Assembly (NCBI GenBank): GCA_050260355.1
Contig: JBLNBZ010000124.1
Span: 1-44,558 of the forward strand
Length of the DNA stretch: 44,558 bases
Reading direction: 5' to 3'
From: CADEFX01 sp050260355
GTDB lineage: Bacteria > Pseudomonadota > Alphaproteobacteria > Rhizobiales > Hyphomicrobiaceae
Under the pieces are notes generated by a model, which had not been told where the DNA came from, searched no databases, and saw only the letters and a list, made by a program, of their open reading frames with translations. Both the position numbers and the translations under genes were made by a program. The stretch's first letter is position 1, and every line of letters starts with the position of its first letter. This document shows, one piece after another, positions 15,794-24,062 of the stretch.

Positions 15794-18700
15794 ATGACCG
15801 AAGGGTGGCAGGTCGCCCTATTGGCGCTCGGCTATGTCAGCGCCCTGTTCGCGCTGGCGTGGTTCGGGGACCGGACCATCCGGTTGAACAAGGGCGGCAA
15901 CGGCCGGTCGCTGATCTATTCACTCTCGCTTGCCGTCTACTGCTCGTCGTGGACGTTTTTCGGCAGCGTCGGGCTCGCCGCAACGTCGGGCTATAACTTC
16001 CTTCCCGTCTATCTCGGCCCGATCCTGATGTTCCTGTTCGGTGGGCCGCTGATCCTGCGCATCGTCAGGCTCGCCAAAAGTCAGAACATCACATCGGTGG
16101 CCGATTTTCTCGCCGCACGTTACGGCAAGAGCCCGGCTGTCGCGGCGGTCGCGACCGGTGTGGCCGTGGCCGGCACGCTGCCCTATATCGCCCTCCAGCT
16201 CAAAGCCATCGCCATCTCGGTCGAGACGCTGCTCGGTCCAGGCCTCCTGCAAGGCTTTGCGGCCACGTCTCTGTCCAACATCGACCTGGCCTTTGTCATC
16301 GCCGTGGCGCTCGCCGCCTTCGCCATTCTGTTCGGCACACGCCACATCGACGCCACGGAGCATCAGCACGGCCTGATGCTGGCGATCGCCGCCGAGTCGC
16401 TCGTCAAGCTTGCTACATTCCTGGCGGTCGGCGCCTTCGTGACGATCGCCTTGCTCGGCGGCATCGGCGGGTTCTTCGCGCGCGTCAACGAGAGTGCGCA
16501 GCTCAGCAACATCTTCGGCAGCGGCTTGAACGGCGGCGCGTGGCTGACGGTCACCTTCCTGAGCCTGGTTTGCATCATCCTGCTGCCCCGACAGTTTCAT
16601 GTGACCGTGGTCGAGAACAACTCGGAAAGCGAGCTGGGCCGCGCCTCCTGGCTGTTCCCGCTCTACCTCGTGCTGATCAACGTGTTCGTCGTGCCGATCG
16701 CGGCGGCGGGGCTGCTCTATCTGCCCCATGCCACGGTGAGCCCGGACATGTTCGTGCTGGCGCTGCCGATGTGGGCGGGCTCCGACGCGATGACCGTGCT
16801 CGCGTTCATCGGCGGCCTTTCGGCAGCGACCGCCATGGTGATCGTCGATTCGGTCGCGCTGGCCATCATGATCTGCAACGGCTTCGTCATGCCGTGGCTG
16901 TTGCGCCGCAGGGCGGATGCCGGCCGCGCCGGCGACGACATGGTCTGGCTGCTGCTGATGACGCGCCGGATCGCCATCTTCGTCATCCTGATGCTCGGCT
17001 ATTTTGTCTACCGCTCGATCGCGGAGGCGCACGAGCTGGCGGCGATAGGACTGTTGTCGTTCGCCGGCGTTGCCCAGCTCGCGCCGGCATTCTTCGGCGG
17101 ACTCTTGTGGCGCGGGGCCACGGCCAGCGGCGCCATCGCCGGCATCCTCGCGGGATTTGCAGTCTGGGCCTATACGCTGCTGCTGCCCTGGATCGTCAAG
17201 GCCGGGTGGCTGCCGCTCGGCCTGCTGGTCGACGGTCCGCTCAACATCGGGCTGCTCAAGCCGCAAGCCTTGTTCTACCTGCAATTCGAGCCGCTCACCC
17301 ACGGGGTGCTGTGGAGTCTGATCGCCAACGGGCTTGCCTACGTGTTCGTGTCGCTGCTGCGTCCGCCGGAGCCGATCGAGCGCCTGCAGGCCCACATCTT
17401 CGTGGTCGACGATCGGCCACGTCCGGTCCATGCCCCGGCGTTTCGCGTCTGGCGGACATCGGTGACGGTCGGCGACCTGCAGCACGCCGTCGGCCGGTAT
17501 CTGGGCCCTGAGCGGGCCGAGCGCTCGTTCCAGGAGTATGCCGCCAGCCGTGCCGCGCCGTTGCGGGCCGACGCGGAGGCCGACGTCAGTGTGCTGCGCT
17601 TTGCCGAGCATCTGCTGACGAGCGCGATCGGTGCAGCATCCGCGCGACTCGTCCTGTCACTCCTTTTGCGGCGGAGCAACGTCTCGAGTCAGTCGGCATT
17701 GAAGCTTCTCGACGACGCGTCGGAGGCTATTCAATACAACCGCGACCTGCTCCAGTCGGCGCTCGACCAGGTGCGCCACGGATTGAGCGTCTTCGACAGG
17801 GAGATGCGTCTGGTGTGCTGGAACCGGCAGTTCCGCGAGCTTCTCGATCTTCCCCCCGAAATCGGCCACGTCGGCGTGCCGCTCGACCGCATCCTGCGGA
17901 TCTGTGCGGAGCGCGGTGACTTCGGCGATGGGCCGGTGGAGCAGCTAGTCGCCGACCGCCTGATGAAGCTTGCGGTCACCAAGGAGACGTTTCAGGAGTG
18001 CATCGGGACGAGTGGCCGGATTATCGAGATCCGCACGAGCGCGATGCCCCAGGGCGGCATCGTCACGACCTACTCCGACATGACGGATCGGGTTGCCTCC
18101 GCCAATGCGCTCGCCCGTGCCAACGAGACGCTCGAGCGCCGGGTCGCGGAGCGCACCGCCGAGCTCATGCGGGTGAACGAGGCGCTCGCCATCGCCAAGG
18201 CCAAGGCCGACGAGGCCAATCTCGGCAAGACGCGATTCCTGGCGGCGGCCAGCCATGACATTTTGCAGCCCCTCAACGCGGCGCGGCTCTACACGTCGAG
18301 TCTCGTCGAGCGGGTCAGCGACGAGGCGGTCGCCAAGCATGCGCGCAATATCGATGCCTCCCTCGAGGCGGTCGAAGAGATCCTCGGTGCACTGCTCGAT
18401 ATTTCCCGACTGGATACGGGACGCCTCGAGCCTGAGATTTCGAGCTTCTCATTGAGCGAGCTCTTCAAGCAGCTCGAGGTGGAGTTCGAGCCCATGGCGC
18501 GCGAGAAGCGCCTCGCGCTGCGCATCGTCACCACCAGCCTCTGGGTGCGCACGGATCGGCGCCTGCTGCGCCGCCTTCTGCAGAACCTCATCGCAAATGC
18601 CATCAAATACACATCCAAGGGCAGCGTGCTCGTCGGCTGCAGGCGGCGCGGCAAAGAGGTCATCGTGCAGGTGAGCGATACCGGTCCCGGCATCCCGAGC

Positions 18701-19324
18701 GAGAAGCAAGCGCTGATCTTCAAGGAGTTTCACCGGCTGGAGGAGACCGCGGCCACGGTACGCGGGCTCGGCTTGGGCCTCTCCATCGTCGAGCGCATCG
18801 GCAAGGTGCTGGACACGCCCGTCCGGCTCAAGTCGGAGCCCGGTCGCGGCTCGACGTTCGCTGTTACGCTGCGCGTGACGGAGCCGCTGGCGTATGCGGC
18901 CCGAGTCGACCATGCGGTGCACTTTGCCGGCAGCATCAGGGGATGTCTCGTCCTGTGCATCGACAACGAATGGCCGGTGCTGAGAGGCATGCAGGCCTTG
19001 TTGGCCGGCTGGGGGTGCCGAGTCTTGCTGGCCGAGAGCTGCGAGCGCGCGGTCGCTGTGGCAACGGGGGCGGGGGTCGAGGCGCCACACGTCATTCTCG
19101 CCGACTACCACCTCGACGAGGGAACAGGGGTGGAGGCGGTGTGTGCGGTCAGGGCCGCGACCGGTGCCGATATCCCGGCCGTCATCATATCGGCGGATCA
19201 CTCCGCAGAGGTGCAGCGCGAGATCCGGCGCCAGGGCTTCATTCAGCTGCGCAAGCCGCTCAAGGCGGCCGCGCTCAGGTCGATTCTGACGCAGTCGATG
19301 CTGCGCCGGTCGGCCGCCGAATAG
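15794..19324 (+). CDS. Hybrid histidine kinase with N-terminal sodium:solute symporter domain (CrbS/MxtR-like)
   Basis: Protein of 1,176 residues. Residues ~1-530 form a many-helix sodium:solute symporter (SSS) domain. A PAS domain lies at about 650-760 (ALDQVRHGLSVFDREMRLVCWN), then a coiled linker, the HisKA domain with phospho-acceptor H821 in ASHDILQPL, and the ATPase domain (NLIANAIKY near 930, DTGPGIPSEKQ near 963, GLGLGLSIVERIG). The C-terminal receiver domain has D1104 in LADYHLDEG. This is the CrbS/MxtR architecture, known to control acetate use with the LuxR-type partner CrbR/ErdR. A convergent LuxR-type regulator follows at once and an SSS transporter lies next to it, which supports the match. 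Whether the SSS domain transports or only senses is unknown. Confidence 0.93.
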   Translation: MTEGWQVALLALGYVSALFALAWFGDRTIRLNKGGNGRSLIYSLSLAVYCSSWTFFGSVGLAATSGYNFLPVYLGPILMFLFGGPLILRIVRLAKSQNITSVADFLAARYGKSPAVAAVATGVAVAGTLPYIALQLKAIAISVETLLGPGLLQGFAATSLSNIDLAFVIAVALAAFAILFGTRHIDATEHQHGLMLAIAAESLVKLATFLAVGAFVTIALLGGIGGFFARVNESAQLSNIFGSGLNGGAWLTVTFLSLVCIILLPRQFHVTVVENNSESELGRASWLFPLYLVLINVFVVPIAAAGLLYLPHATVSPDMFVLALPMWAGSDAMTVLAFIGGLSAATAMVIVDSVALAIMICNGFVMPWLLRRRADAGRAGDDMVWLLLMTRRIAIFVILMLGYFVYRSIAEAHELAAIGLLSFAGVAQLAPAFFGGLLWRGATASGAIAGILAGFAVWAYTLLLPWIVKAGWLPLGLLVDGPLNIGLLKPQALFYLQFEPLTHGVLWSLIANGLAYVFVSLLRPPEPIERLQAHIFVVDDRPRPVHAPAFRVWRTSVTVGDLQHAVGRYLGPERAERSFQEYAASRAAPLRADAEADVSVLRFAEHLLTSAIGAASARLVLSLLLRRSNVSSQSALKLLDDASEAIQYNRDLLQSALDQVRHGLSVFDREMRLVCWNRQFRELLDLPPEIGHVGVPLDRILRICAERGDFGDGPVEQLVADRLMKLAVTKETFQECIGTSGRIIEIRTSAMPQGGIVTTYSDMTDRVASANALARANETLERRVAERTAELMRVNEALAIAKAKADEANLGKTRFLAAASHDILQPLNAARLYTSSLVERVSDEAVAKHARNIDASLEAVEEILGALLDISRLDTGRLEPEISSFSLSELFKQLEVEFEPMAREKRLALRIVTTSLWVRTDRRLLRRLLQNLIANAIKYTSKGSVLVGCRRRGKEVIVQVSDTGPGIPSEKQALIFKEFHRLEETAATVRGLGLGLSIVERIGKVLDTPVRLKSEPGRGSTFAVTLRVTEPLAYAARVDHAVHFAGSIRGCLVLCIDNEWPVLRGMQALLAGWGCRVLLAESCERAVAVATGAGVEAPHVILADYHLDEGTGVEAVCAVRAATGADIPAVIISADHSAEVQREIRRQGFIQLRKPLKAAALRSILTQSMLRRSAAE

Positions 19325-19364
19325 CCCGTCTGCGACCGACGCCGATTGCCGAGACGATCAGCTC

Positions 19365-20018
19365 TCAAGTCTTTTGCCAATTGCTGGCATCGAGCTTGCC
19401 GATGGCGATGACGGCCTGCGTTCTGCTGTCGACCCCCAGCTTCTGCAGGATTGCCGACACGTGCGCCTTTATCGTCGCTTCGGACACGCCGAGCTTGTAG
19501 GCGATCTGCTTGTTGAGCAGCCCCTCGCCCAGCATCATCAGAACGCGCACTTGCTGTGGCGTCAGCGTAGACAGCCGCAGCACCAGATCGCTGGTCTCGA
19601 CGTCGCCGGCCTCTGACAGATCGAGGCCGGGCGGAGTCCAGATCTCTCCATCGAGGACCTTGCGCACGGCATCGCGAATGCGCTCGACGGGCTCGGATTT
19701 GGGCACAAAGCCGGACGCGCCGAAGTCCATGCAACGTCTGATCGTGCCGAGATCGTCGCTGGCCGAGACCACGATCACCGGGACCTCGGGATGCTGGGCC
19801 CGCAAATATAGGAGCCCGGAAAGTCCGCGCACGCCGGGCATGGACAGATCCAGCATGATGAGGTCGGTATCGGTGCCGCCTTCGAGCTTTTCCACAAGCT
19901 CGTCGAGGGAGCCCGCTTCCAGCAAATCAGCCTTGGGCAGCGCGACGCTGATGGCCTGGCTGAGGGCACCGCGAAACAGCGGATGATCGTCGACAATGAT
20001 GACCCGATGCGACGGCAT
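19365..20018 (-). CDS. LuxR/NarL-type response regulator (CrbR/ErdR-like)
   Basis: Response regulator of 217 residues. The receiver domain has the acidic pocket VDDH near residue 10 and phospho-acceptor D57 in LDLSMPG. The DNA-binding domain (about 150-205) contains LTPQQVRVLMMLGEGLLNKQIAYKLGVSEATIKAHVSAIL, a standard LuxR helix-turn-helix. It ends 40 bases from the SSS-domain hybrid kinase, tail to tail, and is divergent from the DUF4212/symporter pair, so that pair is the obvious candidate target. ATG 20018 was chosen for GGAGGGACCT directly upstream; the longer frame to 20192 has no such support. Confidence 0.93.
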   Translation of the reverse strand: MPSHRVIIVDDHPLFRGALSQAISVALPKADLLEAGSLDELVEKLEGGTDTDLIMLDLSMPGVRGLSGLLYLRAQHPEVPVIVVSASDDLGTIRRCMDFGASGFVPKSEPVERIRDAVRKVLDGEIWTPPGLDLSEAGDVETSDLVLRLSTLTPQQVRVLMMLGEGLLNKQIAYKLGVSEATIKAHVSAILQKLGVDSRTQAVIAIGKLDASNWQKT

Positions 20019-20286
20019 AGGTCCCTCCGATGTGCTGCGCTCGCGTTCCGGGCGCAGCTTGAGCTTCCACGTTTCTAGGCCCAGAAAGTAGCCGCTTCCA
20101 CGCGGCTTCGCCAACATCACCCTCCCCGGCGCGGGTTGGCCAACAGGATCACGTCGGCTTGCTTGCGCCAGATATTGCCGCGGCGCGACCACAATGCCAG
20201 AACATGAGTTAACGGTACCGGTGGGCCAATTCGGGCCGCCTGGGCCGTCGCGGGGATCCTCGCCAGGCTATCACGGGGAACGAAGC
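20019..20286. promoter_or_regulatory. Divergent control region between response regulator and symporter operon
   Basis: This 268-base gap must hold promoters for the response regulator (leftward) and the DUF4212/symporter operon (rightward). I did not see an unambiguous -24/-12 or -35/-10 pair. Binding by the adjacent LuxR-type regulator is inferred from gene order only. Confidence 0.3.
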
Positions 20287-20547
20287 ATGATCGAGCGGAA
20301 GGAGCGCAAGCCCTATTGGCGCCATACCAAGTGGCAGATGCTGGCGAGCCTGTTGCCGTTCCTGTTGGCTTTGGTTGCCCTGCCCCTCAATGCGGACCGG
20401 CTCAACGGGAGCAAGTTTTTGGGCTTTCCGCTCGGCTATTTTCTCGTCTGTCATGGCCTCATCTTGATTGCCTTTGTCACGATTGCGTCCTTCGTCAACC
20501 GGCAGGATGCGATCGATCACTGGCATGGTGCGCACGAGGACATGTGA
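20287..20547 (+). CDS. DUF4212 small symporter subunit
   Basis: Protein of 86 residues with two membrane helices (MLASLLPFLLALVALPLN and FPLGYFLVCHGLILIAFVTIASFV) and the DUF4212 start pattern YWRHTKWQM. This family is almost always encoded just before a large SSS-family transporter, whose small subunit it is thought to be. Here the symporter gene starts 4 bases after its stop. ATG 20287 is used because the preceding 31 residues of the open frame look non-coding; the ribosome site is weak (GGGGAACG). Confidence 0.88.
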   Translation: MIERKERKPYWRHTKWQMLASLLPFLLALVALPLNADRLNGSKFLGFPLGYFLVCHGLILIAFVTIASFVNRQDAIDHWHGAHEDM

Positions 20548-20551
20548 GCCG

Positions 20552-22381
20552 ATGTCGTTGGCACCGCGCTCGAGGCTCGTCAATCCCCTGCTCGGAAACT
20601 ATTTCGGCATCTTCGCGAGCCTGCTGACGGCCATCGTCCTGATGCTGATGCTGTTCGAGCAGCTCGGCATGGCAGATGCCTCTCTGCGCACCTGGATCAG
20701 TGTCGGCACGCTCGGGCTTTATTGCGCCATCGGCGTTGCCGCATTTGCGCGGCAGCCGGCCGAGTATTTCGCATCCGGTCGACGCGTGCCGGCCTTGTTC
20801 AACGGCCTCGTCATCGCCTGCACCGCGCTGGGCGGCACGGGCCTGGCGGCCATCGGTGGTGCGCTTTTCATTGCCGGTTTCGATGCCCTCTGCCTCGGCA
20901 TCGGCATGATGGGCGGCTTCGTGTGCCTGACCGTCCTCATCATGCCGTTCCTGCGCAAGTTCGGCGCCTACTCCGTTCCGGGATACCTTGGCCGCCGCTT
21001 CGAGAGCTCGACCGTACGCATCGCCGCGGCGACCATGCTCGCCGTGCCGATGCTCCTCATGCTGATGGCCGAGTTGAAGATGGCCGCGAGCACCGCCGCC
21101 TGGTTGACACAGTCCTCCGAAGGGCTCCTCACCTGGATCCTGGTGGCGGTCGTTGCCATCATTCTCATCCCGGGCGGTATGCGCTCGCTCACCTGGGCGA
21201 GTGCCGCGGCCGCAATTACGACGCTCGGTGCGCTGTTCGTCCCCGGGGTCATCGTCGCGGTCATGACGACGTACCTGCCGTTGCCGCAGATGAGTCACGG
21301 GCCCGTGCTGCGCGCTCTGATGCGGCTCGAGGCTGCGCAGGGCATCCCGGCGCCCATCTCGCCGTTCTTGCATCTCGACCTCCCGGGCGTCGATCCGGAA
21401 CCGATCCTGCACCGCTTCGCCACGCCGTTCAGCAGCGTAGGCCCGATGGCGTTCGTGTTGGCCGCGATGGTTGTGATGATCGGCATTGCGGGATCTCCTG
21501 CGCTGCTGGCGCGCGCGGGGACGACACCCGGCGTGTACGAGGCGCGCAAGTCGTTCGGCTGGGCCGCCGCGGTGCTCGGCGTCGTGCTGATGACGCTTTC
21601 GGCCGACGCGGTGTTTCTGCGTGACATGGTGATGAATCAGCTCGTCAGCAGCACGCAGCAGCCTGAGTGGTTCAAGGCGCTTGTCGGTCTCGGTCTGGCG
21701 GGCGTCGACGAGCGCGCGCTGTCGGGCACCCTGTCCAGCTTCATCTTCAAGCGGGATGCGGTGCTGCTTGCGCTGCCGGTCGCTACCGGTGGCCCCGCGA
21801 TCCTGGTTTATCTCGCCGCCGTCGGAATTATCTCGGCCGCCCTGGTCGGAGCCTCCGCGGCCATCTCCACGCTGGGGACGATGCTGGCGGATGACGTCAT
21901 GGACGCGACGGGTGGAGAGTCGGGCGCGGGCGGGTCCAGAGTCATGCGGGCCCGGCTGGCCATAGCGCTTGCGGCTGCGGCGGGCGGCTGGGTGGTCACA
22001 TTCACGCCCGGCGATCCGCTCGATCTGCTGCTCTGGTCGCTGGCACTGTCCGGCTCCACCGCGTTTCCGGTCGTCGTGCTGTCGATCTGGTGGAAGCGAG
22101 CCAATGCGTGGGGCGCGCTGGCTGGCCTCGGTGCCGGCTTTGCGGTTGCCGCCGGATCGATTATGGCTGGCGAGGTGGCCTCGATCGGGCTGCCGGGAGC
22201 CCTCGCGGCCGTGGTGGCCGCACCCGCAGCCCTAGGGGCGATGACGATGGTGAGCCTCATCACGCCGGCCCCGGCGCGCCAAGTGCTGGAGATGGTGCGC
22301 GAGTTGCGTATTCCGGGCGGCGAGACATTCTATGATCGGGAAGCGCGGCTGGCGCTTCTGCGGCAGCAACAGCGCGGCTGA
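20552..22381 (+). CDS. Sodium:solute symporter, DUF4212-associated type
   Basis: Polytopic transporter of 609 residues with about 13 hydrophobic segments. The SSS features include EYFASGRRVPALFNGLVIACTALGG near residue 70 and a long run of membrane helices to the end. It matches the VC_2705-type symporters paired with DUF4212; relatives such as ActP import acetate and other short carboxylates with Na+, but the substrate cannot be read from sequence. ATG 20552 follows the DUF4212 stop by 4 bases, so the two are coupled. The nearby CrbS/CrbR-like system probably controls it. Confidence 0.92.
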   Translation: MSLAPRSRLVNPLLGNYFGIFASLLTAIVLMLMLFEQLGMADASLRTWISVGTLGLYCAIGVAAFARQPAEYFASGRRVPALFNGLVIACTALGGTGLAAIGGALFIAGFDALCLGIGMMGGFVCLTVLIMPFLRKFGAYSVPGYLGRRFESSTVRIAAATMLAVPMLLMLMAELKMAASTAAWLTQSSEGLLTWILVAVVAIILIPGGMRSLTWASAAAAITTLGALFVPGVIVAVMTTYLPLPQMSHGPVLRALMRLEAAQGIPAPISPFLHLDLPGVDPEPILHRFATPFSSVGPMAFVLAAMVVMIGIAGSPALLARAGTTPGVYEARKSFGWAAAVLGVVLMTLSADAVFLRDMVMNQLVSSTQQPEWFKALVGLGLAGVDERALSGTLSSFIFKRDAVLLALPVATGGPAILVYLAAVGIISAALVGASAAISTLGTMLADDVMDATGGESGAGGSRVMRARLAIALAAAAGGWVVTFTPGDPLDLLLWSLALSGSTAFPVVVLSIWWKRANAWGALAGLGAGFAVAAGSIMAGEVASIGLPGALAAVVAAPAALGAMTMVSLITPAPARQVLEMVRELRIPGGETFYDREARLALLRQQQRG

Positions 22382-22471
22382 TCGGGCGCCTTGGCGCAGG
22401 CCGCTGCGCATGGCTCGAGCCGGCAGTTGTCCGAGTTATCTGAGACGCATCGCGGCAGGAGCAGGAGCGAC

Positions 22472-23437
22472 ATGTCTATCCGGGAGCGGCAGGGGCTTTA
22501 TCCGCCCATCGAACCGTTCAGGGAGGGGCGATTACCCGTCACCGGTGGACACGAGCTCCATTTCGAGGAGTGCGGCAACCGCAATGGCAGGCCGGTGCTG
22601 ATCGTGCATGGCGGACCCGGCGGCGGCTCGAACGCGGCCATGCGGCGCTTCCATGACCCGGCCCGCTACCGCATCGTTCTGTTCGACCAGCGCGGCTGCG
22701 GCCGCTCGACGCCGCACGCCAGCCTCCATGAGAACACGACCTGGCACCTCGTCGCGGACATGGAGCGCCTGCGGGAGCATCTCGGCATCGAGCGCTGGCA
22801 GCTCATGGGCGGCTCGTGGGGCTCGACGCTGTCGCTCGCCTATGCGCAGCGCCACCCCGAGCGCGTGAGCGAGCTCGTTCTGCGCGGCATCTTCCTGCTT
22901 CGGCGCGCCGAGCTCGACTGGTTCTACAGGGAGGGGTGCAGCTGGATCTTTCCGGATGCCTTCGAGGCCTACGAGAACGTCATCCCGGTTGACGAGCGCG
23001 GCGACATGATCAGCGCCTACTACCGGCGGCTGACGGACCCCGACCCCAAGGTGCAGCTCGCGGCAGCGCGCGCATGGAGCGTGTGGGAAGGCACGACTTT
23101 GTCGCTGCATCAGGACCCCGAGCGCATCAAGCTGTTCAGCGCCGATGCCTATGCCATCGCCTTCGCGCGCATCGAGTGTCACTACTTCGTCAATCGCGGC
23201 TTCTTTGCGCGCGACGACGAGCTTCTCGCCGGTGCGCACCGTCTGCGCGGCATCCCTGGCACGATCGTGCATGGGCGCTATGACGTGGTGACTCCGCTCA
23301 AGAATGCCTTCGATCTGAAGCGGGTCTGGCCCGAGGCCGATCTGCGTGTCGTCGCGGATGCAGGCCACGCAATGACCGAGCCCGGCATCGTTCACGAGCT
23401 GGTTTGTGCGACGCGCAAGTATGCTGTCGGCGGATAG
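22472..23437 (+). CDS. pip: Proline iminopeptidase
   Basis: Alpha/beta-hydrolase of 321 residues that removes N-terminal proline from peptides in the cytoplasm. Family marks are strong: HGGPGGGSN oxyanion region, DQRGCGRSTPH, nucleophile S115 in GGSWGSTLSLAYA, the acid in GRYDVVTP and the catalytic His in DAGHAMTEPG. Length is normal. ATG 22472 has AGGAGCGAC upstream; the frame is open to 22391. It starts 90 bases after the symporter and may share its transcript, though no functional link is apparent. Confidence 0.95.
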   Translation: MSIRERQGLYPPIEPFREGRLPVTGGHELHFEECGNRNGRPVLIVHGGPGGGSNAAMRRFHDPARYRIVLFDQRGCGRSTPHASLHENTTWHLVADMERLREHLGIERWQLMGGSWGSTLSLAYAQRHPERVSELVLRGIFLLRRAELDWFYREGCSWIFPDAFEAYENVIPVDERGDMISAYYRRLTDPDPKVQLAAARAWSVWEGTTLSLHQDPERIKLFSADAYAIAFARIECHYFVNRGFFARDDELLAGAHRLRGIPGTIVHGRYDVVTPLKNAFDLKRVWPEADLRVVADAGHAMTEPGIVHELVCATRKYAVGG

Positions 23438-23449
23438 CGGACACGCGGA

Positions 23450-23881
23450 TCAGCGCGCACGCGTGCCGAGGTAGTGCAGGACGACCTCGCGCCGGTGCGG
23501 TGCCGAGCGGTGCTCGATCAGGTAGACGGCCTGCCAGGTCCCGAGCGTCATCTTGCCCTCCTGGACGGGGATCGACAGCGATGTGGCGGTCAGCATCGCC
23601 TTGACGTGGGCCGGCATGTCGTCGGGGCCCTCGATGGAGTGCCGCCAGTCGCGCGAGGCCGGCGCAAGTGTGCTCAGCGCATCGACGAGATCGGCCTGCA
23701 CGTCCGCATCGGCATTCTCCTGGATCGTGAGCGATGCCGAGGTGTGCCGGATGAAGACCGTAAGCAGCCCATCGGCCGCGCCAATGGTGCCGAGCCACGC
23801 GGCGAGCCGGGCGGTGAGATCGGTGAATCCGGGGCCTTGTGTTGCGATCTCGATCCGATGCTGGGCCTGGGTCAGCTCCAT
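23450..23881 (-). CDS. yjbQ: YjbQ/UPF0047 family protein (secondary thiamine-phosphate synthase activity)
   Basis: Protein of 143 residues, the family size. Signature segments are FIRHTSASLTIQENAD, HSIEGPDDMPAHVKAML and LGTWQAVYLIEHR, with conserved His and Asp/Glu residues at the presumed metal/active site. E. coli YjbQ has weak thiamine-phosphate synthase activity; its true role is not settled. Convergent with pip, 12 bases apart. Confidence 0.95.
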   Translation of the reverse strand: MELTQAQHRIEIATQGPGFTDLTARLAAWLGTIGAADGLLTVFIRHTSASLTIQENADADVQADLVDALSTLAPASRDWRHSIEGPDDMPAHVKAMLTATSLSIPVQEGKMTLGTWQAVYLIEHRSAPHRREVVLHYLGTRAR

Positions 23882-24062
23882 TCGACGTGCCTCGATCCCT
23901 GTCCATTTGGAAGGATAACGTCGCCGCCCGCCGCCGGGGGCGCTCGCTACTGGCAGTTGTACCGCGTCAACCCGGACTTAACCAAAACTTTACGGGCACT
24001 TGCGACCCTCCCGAACAGGCGGTCCTTGTCCCGTTTCCGCGTCGGGGCCTGTTAGGACGGCT

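Noticed and set aside
15920..17611. 563-codon open frame on the minus strand opposite the symporter-kinase gene
   Set aside because: It is the antisense of a clearly coding gene with membrane helices. Its translation is rich in Arg, Asp and Gln with no domain, as expected for GC-rich antisense frames.
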